DNA of 64,000 nucleotides from Limnephilus marmoratus (lineage: Eukaryota; Arthropoda; Insecta; Trichoptera; Limnephilidae), in contig OU862928.1 of assembly GCA_917880885.1 (NCBI GenBank), forward strand, positions 10,993,721 through 11,057,720, given 5' to 3'. Both the position numbers and the translations under genes were made by a program. Position 1 is the stretch's first letter. Each line of letters begins with the position of its first letter. Under the pieces are notes generated by a model that was given only the letters and a program-made list of their open reading frames with translations, was not told where the DNA came from and searched no databases. This document shows, piece by piece, positions 35,501-47,500 of the stretch.

Positions 35501-38500
35501 ATTAGCCACGGAAATAAATATTTTATTTATTTTATTGAAGAAGAATATAATACTGATAAATCTAAAACAAGATGTTGAAAAGAACAAGACTCATTAAAAA
35601 AAGGTAACGGTCGCAACTGTATTGGTAAATTTCCGGCGTTCCTTTTTGAATTTCCGCCGTACGGGAGCCCGACGTTAATTCGAATGGTCGCATAAAATAT
35701 GTTTTGTGTGTCCATTATGTGTTAATGTCACTGTTACGGGTAAATACCTTTCATAAGAATTATGTCATTAATTCTAACCGAAAGTCGGAAGTAGTTCCGT
35801 GTGTGGAACGGGTGTTATTTGGAATTGTCCTGAGCGACAGAGAGATCGCCATGTTTTCAAGGCTAACACACCGCCGTGTTCAAAATTGTTTGTCAATAAT
35901 CTGCAGAATCGCGGCCAGGGCATTCGATAAATTGGCGTAAGTAAGGTTTGGTAACGAGCTGCGGTCGTGGCGGTACTTATTTGTGGCGGATGTACGCCGG
36001 CGGTCATCTCCGGAAGAAGGTTGCGGTACTAGGGGTCTACCGAGAGGATATCGGTACGCTCAACCGGTACATTGGATCCTGCTCCCTGGTGAGAAGTTCC
36101 CATCCTCTGGGCCCTTCCTCGGGGTCTCTCCCGGTTGCTGACCTGAAGATCCCGCATGCTGATGGACCTCGTTTCCTCCACACGCTACGTTTTCGCCGGT
36201 TAATATGCGTTCGCGTCAAGTTAGAATGAATAGAAAGTAATAGATACATGGTCCGCAGGTATGCTCTTTACTTTATGTTTAACTTTCTTCCAGCTAAATT
36301 CTCAGTATGGTTCTTGTTTCTTTTGGGATTATAAATAATTCCGGTCCCTTGAGTGGCACCCTTGTATTTTAAAAGGCTTAAATATAGTAGTATTTGTTAC
36401 TGTAAGATAATTTCTTTTCTTCGCCTAGCCTAACTAACCTTACCGGAAGGAAAACTGTATTTTCTCTTCCCACCATCCTGACGGAGTTTCTTATGCTCTA
36501 TATAAAAAATGGTGCCAAAGAACCATTATGTTACAACTGTTAGAAAAAAACTTGAAGTATTATACTTCAAATTTATTTCTATAAGTTCAACTATGTATGA
36601 AAGTGTCAAAACAATAGAAAAATTAAATGTTTAATAAAGACAGTTTTAGTTTCTAAGTATGTACTGTGATGGAATCTCCACAGTACACAAAAATAACGTC
36701 TGGGGGGGGCATGTGTCCCCGTGCCCCCCCTTTTAAATCCGCCGGTGATTAGTAGGTTATTTATTCGTACATAACAATTTCGTACATAACAAATGCTTAT
36801 CTTAGTAAATAGCTCATTTGAGGGATGGGTAGGTTGACATTTAAATATAATTCTCAGAATTAGTTTTTGAACTACAATAATTAGTCTAATAATGGATTCA
36901 GCACAGCCACCGCATCCCACTATACCGTATATTGCTATGGATTGGAAAAGGGCAAGGTATACGCTTCTTAGAGTCCGTAAATCTAAGATGGGCCTAAGGG
37001 AGCAGAATATATGGCAGAGTTTATGAAGTTTTTTTTTACTGTGTCACTGATATGAGCTTCCCAAAGTAGTTGGTTGTCTATACGTACAAGTGCGTAATGT
37101 GTAATGTTACAGTAAATATACTTCAACATTACTATTTTACTTCATCGCTTAAACATCGCAATCACTTGCGATGTTTAAGCGAGTCATATCCGCGAGGACT
37201 TCGTAACCGTTGCACTCTTGTGAACACACTGACGTTTTGGGGGACACGGAAGGGAAAAGATTAATAAATAGTCCATTCTAAAAACACAAAAATAACTAGC
37301 CGAATTGTCACCTATAACGGGCATAAACATAATATGTCCTTCTTTGGTATAAATCACTCTAACTCAGGGGCAGGGAAACTTGTTGCCGTCGAGGGCCATT
37401 TGGATATTTGTAGTGTCTCCCGCGGGCCGCACATAAATTTTCCGAGCACTCGGGGGGGGGGGGGGGGGGGGGGTAGAGATCCAAAAATTATTCAATTCCA
37501 AACATTATGACCCAGTTCACCGATTTTTTTTCTTTCGTTTTATTTTTTTAATTTTTTTTTTTTATTATTATGCATCCATATTAATATTTGACTTACAATT
37601 TGTTTTATTCTATGCCTGTCTCATTCGGAGAACCTGTGTTGAGAGCAGGCGCTTAGCATGAGCAGTTTATAATAATAACACATACAAAGTACAAATAATA
37701 TCACAATATTACAAGTAACAGTTAATCATCAACGTAACATTGAAACAATAAATACTTATAAGTTAGTTTAAATAAAATCTTTAATGTTGGATCTGTTTTG
37801 GCCGGTAATCCAGGACTTGGTGTCAGATTTATATTTAAGATACATTGTGTTTTGTCAATTGCCGGTGGATGTGTATTATATAGTTTTGTTACAAAGTATC
37901 TAAAATTTCTTTGGCCAATGTTTGTTTTAGCAAAAGGAATAAGTAGGAGATTGTGCCCTTTGGTTCTAGTATCTCGAGCAGTTTGGACATTTTCAAAGGT
38001 AGTCATGGGCGCCCGCAGGGGGGGGCAAGGGGGGCACTTGCCCCCCCCCTGGATTGCTCAGTGTAGTAAAACTTCACCGAGGTGATTTCGACAACTATTT
38101 CAGGGATATTTTAGAGAAAACAGTAAACTCACACAGAAAGTGGATATTGAACTGATTATCCCAAGGCAGTGTGGAAGACAAAACATCCAAGTAATCCGGG
38201 AATCATAAGTGTTGAAGAGTACCTCTCATAGGATACCTACAAGTACCTCTCAATCAGGCCGCACGCCAAAATATCGCTCCTCAGAAATCACCTAAATTTG
38301 TTACTTACAGTGGCTTACAGTACACAATAACCAAGCAATTCATCGGTAAACGTGTTCCTGAAAATCAGGAAAGTGAATTTTCTACTTAGTGAACTGTAAA
38401 CAATCAGATTTATTCTTATTTCAAGTGGATTACCAAAGTGTTTTGTGTCAGACAGTGTTGTTACCAAAAGAAAAAATCATCACACACCGAGTAATTAATA

Positions 38501-41500
38501 TACAAGAGCTGTGGGTCATTTAATATCACTGTTATTTGACGAGTGCCCATAACTCGTTCGTGGTGTAGTGGTAAGAACGCCGAGCAAGCTAGCCTAGTCT
38601 GCTCACACCGATATCTGGAGGACGCGGGTACGATCCCTATTGCCGCAAAAGATTTTTATTTTTTTATTTATAAACCACTAAGGTGTTAAGAAATTACAAT
38701 AGTGCCATCTCATAGCGGATCAATAAAACCAGTTGAATTGGTGAACCGTTGTAGGTTCGTCAATTATTCTGAAACAGATCGCCTGACAAAGACATCAGAA
38801 ACAAAATTTAGCACTCGTGTTACGAATCTTGCCTACCAACAGGCGCAAGGACAACTTTACTACTAACTAACATAATAATATTCCACAACATGAATAATTG
38901 CAAAGCCTGTTCAGAACCCACTCTCTCCGAAGAGTCCGTATTTACCTGCGCCGTGTGCAAGGGAATATTCCATCTGTAGTGGCAGAGAGCTCATACCGTC
39001 GACTCACTAAGGAGCGACGCGCCCAAATTAAATGCAAGAAATGCCTATCTGACACTCCGGCTTTCAACGTCACTGCCAGCGGTGCCTCAACTTTGGACAA
39101 CAAACTACTACTAAAACAAAACGCAATATTCGACCAAAACACCCAAATTCTCGCCACAATTACAACAATGAGTAAACAATACGAGGATATCCTACTTCGA
39201 GTCCACGAACTTGAGAATATAAACAAAAAACTTGAAAAAAAAAACTGTGATCTTGAAGCGCGCTTAGAGCAAATAGAAGGACAATTTGAAAATTTAGACA
39301 GGGAAAACAGGTCGAAAAACGCGGAAATACGCGGAATCCCGGAAGTAAGCGGAGAAGACTTAAAAAATGTTGTTTTCAATATCCAAAAAATTGCAAATGC
39401 CGGAACAGAACTGAAAAACGTGGAAGCAGCCTACCGTACTGGACAAAAAACCAACAAAGATTTACAACGGCCGATAATCCTCAGATTCAAAACAAACGAT
39501 GACCGTGACATCTTCTTGAATGACATAAAAACATTTAACAAGCGATCTGCAAATCGGGAGGATAAACTAAACACAAATATCATAGGAATGGCAGGAAAGA
39601 GCTCCCAGATTTATATCAGTGAACACTTGACATTTCGAGCTAAACATTATTGGTTTCTTGCACGTAAGGCTGCACGAGACAATATTTTTAAGTTTGCCTG
39701 ATCAGAGGGGGACAAATATATGTACGCAAGGACGTTGGGACACCCGAAAAAACAAAAAAACCTTTTATCTCCCTCGCCAAATAACTTATAATCAACTTTC
39801 GTCATTTGGTATACTTTAATTTTACTTGATTCTCTTGTATATTGTTGTATATTCATTTATATATTACTTGATACTCTCTGTTACAAAAAACATATTATTG
39901 AATTTTTCTAGCCCAAAGACATTTAACAAAAGCATATACCCCATCATTGTTTTTAATCGATCAAATAAATTAATACAATCACCTCTTTCCAGTAATCTAG
40001 TTTTCTTATTGTACAAAAAATGTGTTATTGTGATTACATCAAAACCATTACAACTTACTATGCTTTATACAAACATTAAAAATGGTAGATATAACTGATC
40101 AATTGGACAATTTGTCCATAATTCCATATACAGAGACAAACAGTCCTCTCGAAGTTCAAAAAATATTAACTCAACCTGCCCTAAAAATTTTCTCAATAAA
40201 TGTCAGAAGCATAAACCGTAATTTCAACGAACTATTGTTAGTTCTCACAGATCTGAATTCAGACTTTGACATAATCATTTTAACTGAATGCTGGATCAAT
40301 GAAAACTACATTCCAAAAAACATAACAAACTACACCCACTACAACACACATAATAACCTAACACAGAACGAAGGAGTTATCGTATTCATCAAAAAGCATA
40401 TATCTCACTCAGCGAACGAAATCATAATCAACGACTCAAATTGTCTCAAAATTCAAATAGAAAACCATGTAACCATATTTTCTATATATCGATCACCAAG
40501 CACATCTAACATAACCCCATTTCTAAATTCACTTAATCAATCTCTATCATGTGTGAAAAATTGTGATAATATCCTTATTATCGGTGATCTCAATATAAAT
40601 ATAATTAATTCCACACATCCTCAAGTCAATGAATATATAAACCTACTAACACTACAAGGTTTCGTCCCAGCCATTACAGCACCCACCAGGATATCTGGCT
40701 CGTCTGTGAGTTGCATTGATCATGTATTTTCAAAATGTAAATTAAAAACCAGATCTCTTGTATACCAATGCACTGTCACAGACCACTACGCTACCATAAC
40801 ATCTCTGTCTCATAAAATACATAAACCACCGCAACACGTAATCACGCAAAAGAAAATATCTTACAATACACTTTTTGACTTGGTCTCTCAAGAAAATTGG
40901 TTAAATGTTTACAAACAGATTGATCCCAGTCTGGCCTGCAAATCTCTTGTTGACACACTACATATCCATCTAACCAACGCTACATCAGACACAACTCACA
41001 AACCTAAACACCATGATTCTAAACATAAGCCTTGGATAACTGTTGGTATCCTACACTCTATTCGTAAGCGCGATAAACTACACGCACTCTGTAAAAAAAA
41101 TCCCAACGACCATGATTCTCACCTGTTTTACAAGAAATACAGAAATGGGTGCAAAAAAATTACTTTAAAGGCCAGAGAAGATTACTACAAAAAACAAATA
41201 AATAACGCAGAGAATGACAAGAAAAAAATATGGAATATCATTAAAGACATATCTTATACTAAAGTAACGACAACACCCATAAACAAGATTAACGTTGATG
41301 GTCATTTACTAACAAACACAGGTAATGAATCTGAAAAAATCGCAGATCATCTCAATGAGTTTTTCACTACAATTGGTTCTAACCTTTCCAATCATATTCT
41401 GACAAGAATAGTGTTTCGGAGCATGAACTCGCAAACGAAATATCCCTGACTCACCTGAGATATAGTCCTTTCCTTTTCACCCCCACTACAGAATTAGAAA

Positions 41501-44500
41501 TTATAGAAATCATATCAACTTTAAAAAATACTCACTCAACAGGAATAGATGAAATCTCTACTAAACTTACAAAACATTTAAAAATATTTATAGCCAAGCC
41601 TCTAGAGCATATTATAAACCTTAGCCTCCAATCCGGTATATTTCCAAACTCTCTTAAACATGTCTTAATCATCCCTATTTACAAATCAGGTGACAGATCT
41701 TCCGTAAATAGTTACAGGCCAATATCTCTACTGAGTACAATCTCCAAAATCATTGAAAATGTAGTAAAACTAAAACTGGTTAAGTTCCTTGAGAAAAATA
41801 AAATCCTTTCAAATAACCAGTATGGCTTTCGCAAAAACCGTAGTACTGATGATGCAATTGCAACCTTCACCAAACTGATATCCGATAACCTTGATAAGGG
41901 TAATAAACCTCTTGCTGTCTTTCTAGACTTATCTAAAGCCTTTGATACTATTTCACATCACATTCTCCTAAAAAAACTGCAACAGATTGGGATAGAAGGT
42001 ACTTGTTTCCCCGATTTATGGAAAAACTGTTATCTCACACCTGTATTTAAAAAGGGTGATATTCATGATGTCACTAATTACCGACCCATTTGCATGCTCT
42101 CAACTATCCCCAAACTGTTTGAAAAACTTATCCTTGATAGAATCTCCATACATATTAATAACATCATTGTACCTAACCAACATGGCTTTATGCCGGGCAG
42201 ATCCACCCTAACAAATCTTTCCTTGTACGAACAGTTTATTGCATGCTCACTTGAAAATAAAACCCAAGTAGATTCAATATATACAGACTTTGTCAAAGCG
42301 TTTGACAAAGTTAACCATGAAATTCTTCTCAACAAACTTAGTAAAATGGGAATAGAGGGTAAACTATTGGAATGGATAAAGAGTTACTTAACCAATAGAA
42401 TTCTCCAAGTAAAAAATAACTCTTACCTATCACACAAATTCATGGCTACTAGCGGTGTACCTCAAGGGTCACATTTAGGCCCAATACTGTTCCTACTTTT
42501 TATAAATGATATCATCACTGTTTTTGATAATAATGTTGAAGTGTTGCTTTTCGCCGATGACTTAAAACTATTCAAACTTATAAAAACAATAAATGACTGT
42601 ATTCACATTCAATCAAATTTAAATAAACTACAAGGCTGGTGTAAAACTAATAAACTTTATCTGAATATAAGTAAATGCCAGATAATTAGGTTTTTCAGAA
42701 CAAATCAACCCATTAACTATCAATATAAAATTAATAATGTTTCCCTCACCTCTGTCAGTGAGATTAATGATCTTGGCATTATTTTCGATTCCAAATTTAA
42801 CTTTCTTCCACATATAACTACAGTAACCAATAAAGGATTAAAAATGCTAGGTTTCATTCTTCGAAATGGCAGAGATTTTAAAAATATTTCAACATTGTAT
42901 TATTTTATATTATTTTACCATTGTAAAACCTATCAACAATATTATTGTTCCTAACCAACATGGCTTTATCAGAGGTCGATCTACCTTAAGTAATTTAACT
43001 ATCTATAATAATTACATATCCGAATCCCTTAGTCTGAAACAACAAGTGGATTCTATATACACTGATTTCAGTAAAGCATTTGATAAGGTTCGACATCACA
43101 TTCTTATATCCAAACTCCGACTGTTAGGCATCAAAGGAAGTTTATTGACATGGATTATCAGTTACCTCAGTAATAGAGTGCTTAGTGTGAGGATTAATTT
43201 TATAGAATCCTATGTATTCGAGGCCACAAGTGGTGTCCCGCAAGGGTCCCACCTCGGCCCAATATTCTTCTTAATATTCATTAATGACATTGTAAACATA
43301 TTTAAAGATGTACAAGTCCTACTTTTTGCAGATGATCTAAAATTGTTTAAAAAAATACGAAATATATATGATTGCCTAATTTTACAAGCTAATTTAGATG
43401 AATTTTTTAAATGGTGCGAACAAAATATGTTATTTTTGAATACTGAGAAATGTCAAGTAATACGATTTTCCAGAACTCATTCTCATATTTTATATGAATA
43501 TAATTTTAATAATGTTAAATTAACACCAGTATTACAAATTCGCGACTTGGGAGTTATATTCGATTCAAACTTAACATTCACACCACATATAGATAATATA
43601 ACTAATAAGGCTTTAAAGATTCTTGGCTTCCTTTGTAGAACCCTAACTGATTTTAAGTCCTTGGATTGCATGAAAACACTCTACATTTCATTAGTTAGAT
43701 GTCAAGTTGAATATAATTCACCTATTTGGTCCCCTTTCTATAAAGTACACTCTAACAAAATAGAACGAGTTCAACACAAATTTCTTAGGTACTTAAATTT
43801 CAAACTCAAAATTCCAATAGAAAACATTAATTATTTAAGTTTAATGAATCGACTAAATTTAATTACGCTGTCTGACAGAAGAATCATTTCAGACCTAATT
43901 TTATTGTACAGAATTATGAACAACCTAATTGACAGCCCTGCCATCGTTTCTACTATTAAACTTCTTGTACCGACAAGGAATACTAGACAAAATATAACAT
44001 TCTTTTGCAACACATACACAACTAACTATCAATCACACTCACTTACCAATAGGATGCATTATTTAGGCAACAAGTTTGGTGGTATTGTAGATGTATTTGC
44101 TGATTCCCTTTACATTCTAAAATGCAATTTAAACCAACACTTTGTTGAATCCTACAAATTATTGTAACATGGGTATAATATATTTAACGATTTGATTTGT
44201 TATTGTAATGTTTATATTATATTTCGTTCTATGTTATTGTTAAATATTACATTGTTTAAAATATTTCACGGGTTTCCACAAGATTATACAAGTGGTTTTT
44301 TTTTTTTCTTTAAAAACTACTTGTATATTCTTAAAAGTTTTTTCACTTTTATAACTTTTGGTATAAATTCTATGTATGTGTAATCCTAGATATCTTAAAT
44401 ATTATTTTCTAATCTATGTAAAAGCCCCTACGGGCGTATAACAACAATAAATAAATAAATAAATAAACATTAAAAATCCTATATTCCTCTCTAGTTCGAA

Positions 44501-47500
44501 GTCAAGTCGAATATAATTCTTCTATTTGGTCCCCTCACTTCAAAATCCACTCCGATTCCATAGAAAAAATTCAGCATAAATTCTTAAGATTCATTAACAA
44601 ACTTGGTCTACCAATAGAATCAATAAATTACAACCACTTGATGAAAGAATTAAACTTACTCAAACTTTCAGATAGAAGACTTATTTCCGACTTGACTTTT
44701 ATTTTTAAAATTGTTAATGGTATTATAGACAGTCCTGATTTATTAAACCTAATTACCTTCCACATACCTACTAGAACTACTCGATCCAAAATTCTTTTTA
44801 ATTGCAACAAAAATATCAGGACTGAGTCATTTAGATACTCGCTTATACCTAGATTGCATGCAGTTGGAAATGCATTCTCAGAAGTAGTAGATGTGTTCAA
44901 CTGCACCGAATATAGTTATAAGAAGGCTATAATATCATACCTCAATGACAATAATTAATGTTAGGTATATAGTGTTCGTCTGCACGGCGTCTATATCATA
45001 CTCCTATTTTTTACCTGTATTTTGTTAACGCTTATATTTTATATAATCTGTATTTTGTTTTTAACATATGTTATGTTACTTATAATCTTTTCACTGTAAT
45101 AAAAAAAAATGTACTGCATTCTATGTTAAAAGCCCTATGGGCGTTTAAATAAATAAATAAATAAATAACTAAGAGGCTCCGTAAGTTATGCCATATTTTT
45201 TATTCTCTACGATCAATCCTTGATATAAACACTCTAAGAACTGTATATTTTGCTCTATTTCAATCGATAGCAACGTATGGCATTATAGGATGGGGAGGTT
45301 GTGCAGCATCCATCCTCTACCCTCTAGTGACCGTACAAAAACTTTTGCTAAGGGTCATCTTCAAATGTTCCCCCTCTCATCCATCAGAGCCACTTTTCAA
45401 GAAACTCACAGTTCTTGACATTCGCCAACTGTATATCAAGGTAGCTCTTATCCATATCTGGAAAAATGGATTGATAAACTCTACGCAAACGGACATACAT
45501 ACACGCTACTCAAAGCATGGAATATGCATAATTCCTGTAACAAAAACCACTTTTTCACAAAGGCAATACTCATACATCGCACCTAAAATATTCAACACGT
45601 TAAATAACGACATCAAAACATCAAAAACACTTACTCACTTTGCAACCGGTGTGCATAAATGGATATCTGAAAAGGGGCGAAATTTCTTTAAGGAACATAT
45701 GAACCTATACCACCAGTAAATAATTTTAATAACTTGTATATTACAGAACAATATATTTCTCTTTCATATTCATCATTAAAAAATGTTTAAGAGGGCATTA
45801 CCAGAGAAAGCCGGAAATACGTCATTTTCAAAAAAGTTTTTAGACGTATTGACTCTTTTCCACAAAAAATTATAAATGGATTTCGAAAGATTGTTCTTTT
45901 ATCTAGCATAGTTATGTAATAAATTTTTAGAATTTTTTTTATTTTTTAGTATAATAAGGTTATTCCATAGGTCGTTGGCAGATTTGTTAAATTTTCAAAA
46001 AAGTTTTTATATTATACCACACCCATTTCAAATAATGTAATCATGCAGTAAAATAAATCAATACATTATCTAGCAAAGTTATGTATTAGAATTTTAATTT
46101 TAGTTTCAATAAAACCATTTAAAAATATGTACGTACATGTGTTTCTTGACGAAAATTGGTCCATTTGTGTATTTATTTGCGCACTTACAAACTAATATAT
46201 TTCAGATTTTTTTAACATTCTTATTAAATTTAGACATTATTGAAAAATGATAAATACTTATAATCAAAAAATAACTACAAAAAGTATACTTTTTTAATAG
46301 TTTTATCATCACGCCTTTCAGCATTTTTGGATGAAGGTATAAATTAAAGCTAATTTGGATTGAAATAAATTCGATATTGAGTTATAATTTTAAAAAGCTG
46401 GTACGGAGAATAATCAATCTTTCTCATTGTAACCGCCCTGCACGATCGGAAGAACAACTTTCGGCGAAATGTGGATTTTCGTCCGCTGGCTGGTTAAACG
46501 CTCTTAACACTACTTACATGTTTCTTATACTCAAGTATTTATTACGAAAAATTTTGTGAAAATAATTCCATATTTGAGTACATATTTTTAGCCTTAGCTC
46601 AAACGTGGATTTACACTAAAACTTCTTATATATATCTATGTTACCAAGACACGATGCAAATCGCTCATCAAGATATAACTTATCCCTACTGTCTTACCAA
46701 ATAGTACTTTTTTGATTTTATATTGTATCTGTATTTTTTACAAACACACTTGTACTTAATGTACTTGTATTTTTATTACATTTTAATAGTATTTTAATTA
46801 CACAAATGTACTTGTATTTTTTTTTTTTTTTTTTGATACATGCTCCTTGTATTATTTTTAATTCAATAATACGTATTTTCTTCCATATACTTTTCATATT
46901 ATTTTTAATTTTTCTGTTTTTCCATACTTATTTTTTATATATTTATATATCTTAAACTTATGTAGATATTTTGCATTATTTTTAATTCCTTTATACATCA
47001 TACTTGTTTTAGATGTATAAATTATTTTATTTTATTTTTATATTATTTTGTTTTCCATTCAACTTATTTTTAATTTGTATTATTATACTTAACATAAAAT
47101 TGGCCACTACAACACGGGCATGTGCCTAGTGTGATGGCCAAAAAATTATCCATTTACTATAATGTATAAACTTTACTGAATAAAGAACATTAAAAAAAAA
47201 AAAAAACTTCAGACAACCAGTTTACATTCCATACTTAGATTCTCTAATTAACTCAATGGAGAGTCGATTTTGTGAAGCCAATAGTGCACAATTTAACTTA
47301 GCGTTGCTACATCCTTCCAAATTGTGCAAACTGAATCGTCAACAGTTTAAGGATATAATGTCTATTATTAATCAAATACACCACATTGATAATTTTGAAA
47401 CTGAAGCCTTGATAATTTTGAAACTGAAACGCGAGAATACAAAAGTAGCCAAGATTTCATTGCTTAGATCTACAATGTCAGATGAACATCTGTCTGGATT

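Larger units (their letters stand above)
42010..44958 (+). pseudogene. Element B RT remnant
   Basis: The RT portion 42010-42896 is in one open frame with catalytic FADD intact. The C-terminal third lies at 44472-44958 after the C insertion. Fingers N-terminal part, endonuclease and ORF1 were never copied (5' truncation), so the product could not have been autonomous. Confidence 0.8.
42000..45168 (+). mobile_element. Non-LTR element B, 5'-truncated, nested in A and split by C
   Basis: It begins inside the RT (LWKNCYLTPVFKKGD, NYRPICMLSTIPKLFEKL) and runs through YTDFVKAFDKVNHEIL, GVPQGSHLGPILFL and LLFADDLKLF to about 42896. There C is inserted. The tail resumes at 44472-44958 (SSLVRSQVEYNSSIWSP, EKIQHKFLRFINKLGL). 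The 3' UTR carries GCCCTATGGGC (45132-45142) and an AAAT-repeat tail. Its type differs from A: no A-group hairpin and a simple-repeat tail. Confidence 0.85.
40082..45719 (+). pseudogene. Element A ORF2, broken
   Basis: 40082-41449 encodes an AP endonuclease (FSINVRSINRNFNELL, ILTECWINENYIP, IIGDLNINII, TVTDHYATI) and a linker (KPWITVGILHSIRKRD). After a frameshift near 41410 the RT fingers follow (GIDEISTKLTKHL, SVNSYRPISLLS, YGFRKNRSTDDAI, FLDLSKAFDTISHHIL), stopping at about 41995. Palm motifs (GVPQGS, FADD) are absent. The frame resumes at 45169 with LRKLCHIFYSLRSILD, GIIGWGGCAASI and TTFSQRQYSYIAPKIFNTL to a stop at 45719. Confidence 0.82.
38223..47206 (+). mobile_element. Non-LTR element A, nested in hAT and split by B
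   Basis: A leader with a tRNA-like stretch (38557-38640), ORF1 (38890-39701), ORF2 (40082-41995 and 45169-45719), a long 3' UTR with the conserved stem-loop (47100-47141) and a poly-A tail (47192-47205). It interrupts the hAT transposase reading at about 38222/47207. Its RT palm (about 165 residues by comparison with F) is missing where B sits, so B came with a deletion or entered a deleted copy. No clear target duplication is seen. Stretch 45720-47099 of its 3' UTR is unusually long and may hold another unrecognised insertion. Confidence 0.82.
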
